NCBI RefSeq assembly: GCF_021130785.1 | Contig: NC_060214.1 | Span: 46,623,001 to 46,687,000, forward strand | Direction: 5' to 3' | DNA from: Homalodisca vitripennis | Lineage: Eukaryota; Arthropoda; Insecta; Hemiptera; Cicadellidae | Length of the DNA: 64,000 nucleotides | Part shown: piece after piece, positions 61,144 to 64,000 of the stretch | How the letters are laid out: every line of letters starts with the position of its first letter | How positions within the stretch are numbered: the stretch's first letter is position 1 | Notes under the pieces: generated by a model | The model's input: only the letters and a program-made list of their open reading frames with translations | What the model was told of the DNA's origin: nothing | Databases searched by the model: none | Program-made: the position numbers and the translations under genes

Positions 61144-61444
61144 CCCTGTACCCCCACATTAGGATTCCTTGCTCCAAGGTTAATTCCGACTGTCTAATTT
61201 CAAATGGCTTTAGATCTGGTTCAGTTACAATAGGCCAACCTAATTCTACATAGGATATTACCTTTTTAATTTCACTATCTACCATTGATTCTCTTTTTAT
61301 GTCTACATAGCTTAATGGTATGTCATTTTCAGCTAAACACTGCAAATAGGTACCTATGACATTAATATTAAGGTCATCATCCGAGATTTCATCTTTAATC
61401 TCACTATTTACAGGTAATCTAGATAAAACCATCGGCATTGCCAT
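61130..61444 (-). pseudogene. pol: RNase H to integrase connection, second Gypsy element
   Basis: Encodes the spacer between RNase H and integrase: LSRLPVNSEIKDEISDDDL, GTYLQCLAENDIPLSYVDIK and QSELTLEQGILMWGYRG, each matching the first element's LSRLPL..., YLHCLLESSVPLTFENV and EELSIVNNILVWGYK. A frame change joins it to the zinc domain near 61140. Confidence 0.85.
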
Positions 61445-61513
61445 GGTTTTTGGGACTTAACATACACAATCTCATATTGAAAACCACTTAAAAACAAAGC
61501 GTATCGTTGTAAC

Positions 61514-61753
61514 CTACTGGCTGCGAAAGCAGGTAACCCTTTCTTTGGTCCAAAAATAGCCACTAAAAGGCTTATGATCATCAGTCTTTAACAAAAACTG
61601 TGTACCATATAAATATTGACTAAATTTCTTAACACCAAATACAATGCTTAATGCTTCCTTATCTATTTGTGAATAGTTTTTCTCAGCGCTATTTAACACT
61701 CTACTTGCGAATGATATAGGTCTTTCTGTACCGTCGTATTGAATCAGACTCAA
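61514..61753 (-). pseudogene. pol: RNase H, second Gypsy element
   Basis: RPISFASRVLNSAEKNYSQI and DKEALSIVFGVKKFSQYLYG are intact. The following TDHKP motif carries an inserted Asp (TDDHKP) and the frame is lost soon after. The start with its catalytic Asp (VDAS-type motif) is missing or shifted near 61770. Confidence 0.88.
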
Positions 61754-61816
61754 AACTGATGCAATGCCATATGGCTAACCACTAGTGGTAATGCAGGATC
61801 ATAATGCGCTAACACT

Positions 61817-62707
61817 TCAGCAGAGAATTAACTTTTGCTTAATCTCTTGTAGTGCCTTCTTACATGCTAAATTAAATACAAAAATCGGTATCTCCTTTCT
61901 TAACAACTGATACATTGGGGTTAAAATAGTGGATATCCTAGGAATGAAACGTGAATAGTAATTAACAAGACCCAGGAAGGCTTTAAGCTGTGTCACATTT
62001 TGAGGTTCAGGTGCCTTGACAATTGCTTCAACCTTACTAGGTGCGGTATGCAACCCTTGTTTACTGATAAACAAAACCTAAATATTCTAAACTGTCACAG
62101 AAAAAATTTACATTTGTTCTTGCTCACTGTGAACTCATTGTCTTCAAGTCTTTGACACACTAGTCTAAGTCTATGCATGTGTTCCTCATTGTTTTTACCT
62201 GTTACTAGAATGTCATCTAAAAATACAGTTACCCCCGGGATACTTGTAATGTTTCGTTCTATTATTCTCTGGAATATTCCCGGTGCTGAACTGATACCAA
62301 AACATAGGCGATTGTAAGCATACAATCCTTTGTGTGTGCTAATTGTTACAATACGTTTGACTAACTACATCTAGTTTAAGCTGCTGATAAGCTGAAGATA
62401 AATCTATTTTAGAGAATTTTTCTCCGTTTTGTAGGCTGGCAAATATTTCTTCAATTTTCGGTAACGGGTGTCGGTTCTACCTCCAAGAAAGGATTTACAG
62501 TTATTTTATAATCCCCACAAATTCTTATTTTTCCCATTAGCCCTTAATAATTGGTACAATGGGAGTCCCCCATTCACTGGTATCTACTGGTGAAATAACG
62601 TTCTCTTGTTCTAGTCTAGTCAGCTCGGCTTCTACTTTTTCTTTAAGTGTAAAAGGTAACGTCTAGGTTTAAAGTATTTTGGTACTACATTTTCTTTTAA
62701 CTTTAAT
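61817..62707 (-). pseudogene. pol: Reverse transcriptase, second Gypsy element
   Basis: The carboxy-terminal half is readable in two frames: YNRLCFGISSAPGIFQRIIE and VTVFLDDILVTGKNNEEHM (62095-62325, metal-binding DD present), then LHTAPSKVEAIVKAPEPQNV and FLGLVNYYSRFIPRISTIL (61817-62074). The amino-terminal half (62330-62707) is shredded, but WGTPIVPII and SKIDLS-like remains can be seen in shifting frames. Confidence 0.88.
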
Positions 62708-63340
62708 TTAACTGGTGCACCCTTGAAAACATCCCAACTTATCCGTAAATACATTTGGAAACTCATTGTACAGTAATTCTACTTGTTTGTTGTTGTTGAC
62801 AACAGACGGATTGACAGATGTTTGTTTGTTTACCTCTACAGGTGTGTTTGTGGCTTCCCACTGACAGGCGTGCATTGCGTCTGCCGCGCTGCCGCCTGCA
62901 GTTGGCACAACCCCCACCATGCTCGTGCGATCGGCTGACTGTACATTGTTTACATTACTAGGCACTCTAACTGTTAAATCTAATGCTTGCATCCAATCAC
63001 GCCCTAACAAGGGATTAGCCCCATTAGCTACGATGTATAAAGCTAATTGTTTCTCTTTTACCTTTATGTTGTTAACATTGACCATAACCTTACCTAAAGG
63101 CCTGATCTTTTCATGTGTATATGAACTTAATACTAAGCTAGTTGGATACATGTTTATATTTCCTAACTTAGTCTTACAATCTTTTTCTGACATAACTGAA
63201 ACACAAGCTCCACTATCGACTTCAAATACAATTTCCTTACTTTCCACTAATAACTGTACCGTTATTGGCTCAATTTTATTAATCTTAGTTTCTATTTCTT
63301 TAAACCGTAAATAGATTGGAAATGTCATACACATCGTCAT
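62708..63340 (-). pseudogene. pol: Aspartic protease region, second Gypsy element
   Basis: FEVDSGACVSVMSEKDCKTK contains the active-site DSG, and GANPLLGRDWMQALDL is the flap-side motif equivalent to HPLIGREWL in the first element. A linker (YNEFPNVFTDKLGCFQG) leads toward reverse transcriptase, where the frame ends. A protease of the retroviral type works as a dimer to cut Gag-Pol. Confidence 0.9.
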
Positions 63341-63539
63341 TGTCTTTATGTTTCCAGTGATTATCTGAACCGGACTCTGCTGATTCTTTACTTTCCTCTA
63401 CATAGTGCTGCCTACCTTTATAAACATATTGCTTTTTATTGCTGTAAAAACTGTTTCCCTTTAGCTGAAAGCTCCTTAGACCTATTTGTAAAAAACATTT
63501 GGTTTGTTCTCATTAGGTTTGTTAACATAATTTTTCGAT

Positions 63540-64000
63540 CTACAAAAACTCTTTCAAGGTGTCCTTCTTTTTAAAATGATTACACGTGTACTCACGAAAC
63601 CGACATTGCGATGCTGTGTGTGATCCTCGCTTGCCGCAACAATAGCAGGTGAATGTCTCCCAGCGCCTTCCCGCCGTCCGAATGACCGTCTCGCTGCGAT
63701 GCTCGCCGCCTGTGTCCTTTTCGGTATCGACCCGCTGCTCTGCCATCCGGTGAATACGTCCTCCTGCAGTTGTCATCTGGGCCGCCCCTTCTCAGCAAAT
63801 TCCATTGCAGTAGCTAGTTGCACGGCTTTTTCATAAGTGAGGTTCTCCTCCCCGAGAAGTCTTTTCTGTATCTGTTGGTCTCGCAGACCCGCGACTAATC
63901 TGTCCCTTAAGTAGTCTGGCAATTTATCACCAAATTCACAATACTTAGATAACTGTTTTTAAATGCACATATAATCGCTAACCGTTTCATGATCCAATTG
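63540..64000 (-). pseudogene. gag: Gag carboxy-terminal part and zinc knuckle, second Gypsy element
   Basis: Capsid end LPDYLRDRLVAGLRDQQIQK (near 63870-63930) parallels the first element's LNDYLRDRLVSGIRSES. A frame change near 63785 leads to a basic linker and a CCHC knuckle, CYCCGKRGSHTASQC, which has one residue more than usual before the His. A second knuckle starts at CNHFKKKD but its second Cys is Phe and the frame then ends. An in-frame TAA (63959-63961) interrupts the capsid close to where the first element is broken. The gene continues past 64000. Confidence 0.85.

Larger units (their letters stand above)
59213..64000 (-). mobile_element. Second Gypsy LTR retrotransposon, decayed, partly outside the window
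   Basis: Read from right to left: gag capsid end and zinc knuckle, protease, reverse transcriptase, RNase H, integrase, Pol tail, polypurine tract and 3' LTR. Motifs closely parallel those of the element at 26.7-32.2 kb (for example NYSQID.EAL, VWWPNID, FSPPYHP.TNG), so the two are related lineages. Their LTRs are largely different. Many frameshifts and stops interrupt the coding region, far more than in the first element, so this is an older insertion. The 5' LTR and the start of gag lie beyond 64000. Confidence 0.93.

Overview
This window looks like AT-rich, repeat-laden nuclear DNA of an arthropod, most likely an insect. The evidence is the transposon families present (a Mutator-like transposase of the kind common in hemipteran and other arthropod genomes, Gypsy LTR elements, CR1/Jockey and RTE non-LTR fragments, an IS630/Tc1-like element), the long CA/AT/AG microsatellites, and long stretches with no conserved coding sequence. 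A hemipteran is my best guess, by inference only. There are no operons, no bacterial genes, no CRISPR arrays, and no tRNA or rRNA that I can see.

Layout. At 1-15 kb lies non-coding DNA with an RTE-derived fragment (1237-2112), a ~116-unit CA microsatellite and two diverged copies of a short repeat. At 15.3-19.5 kb is a Mutator-like island: a 2.6-kb element with an intact 647-residue transposase on the minus strand, bounded by 13-bp inverted repeats and TTA, directly abutting a decayed second copy. At 20.6-21.3 kb is the tail of a CR1/Jockey-type reverse transcriptase. At 23.8-24.3 kb a 205-bp tandem duplication carries a candidate coding exon. At 26.7-32.2 kb is a complete Gypsy LTR retrotransposon (plus strand) with both LTRs, a tRNA-Ser-type primer site, a polypurine tract and a gag-pol gene broken by four single-base indels. 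At 32-46 kb there is mostly nothing recognisable except a third Mutator-like fossil (41.2-42.0 kb) and AT repeats. At 46.3-47.9 kb several short, well-bounded exon-like segments might belong to a host gene. At 51.5-51.8 kb is the end of another non-LTR element. At 56.5-57.9 kb is an internally deleted IS630/Tc1-like transposon with 31-bp inverted repeats. At 59.2-64.0 kb is a second, heavily decayed Gypsy element on the minus strand; its 5' LTR and gag start lie beyond the window.

The only long intact gene is the Mutator-like transposase. I do not recognise any host gene with confidence; the window may lie in an intergenic region or inside large introns. All coordinates and homology statements come from reading the sequence without database searches.
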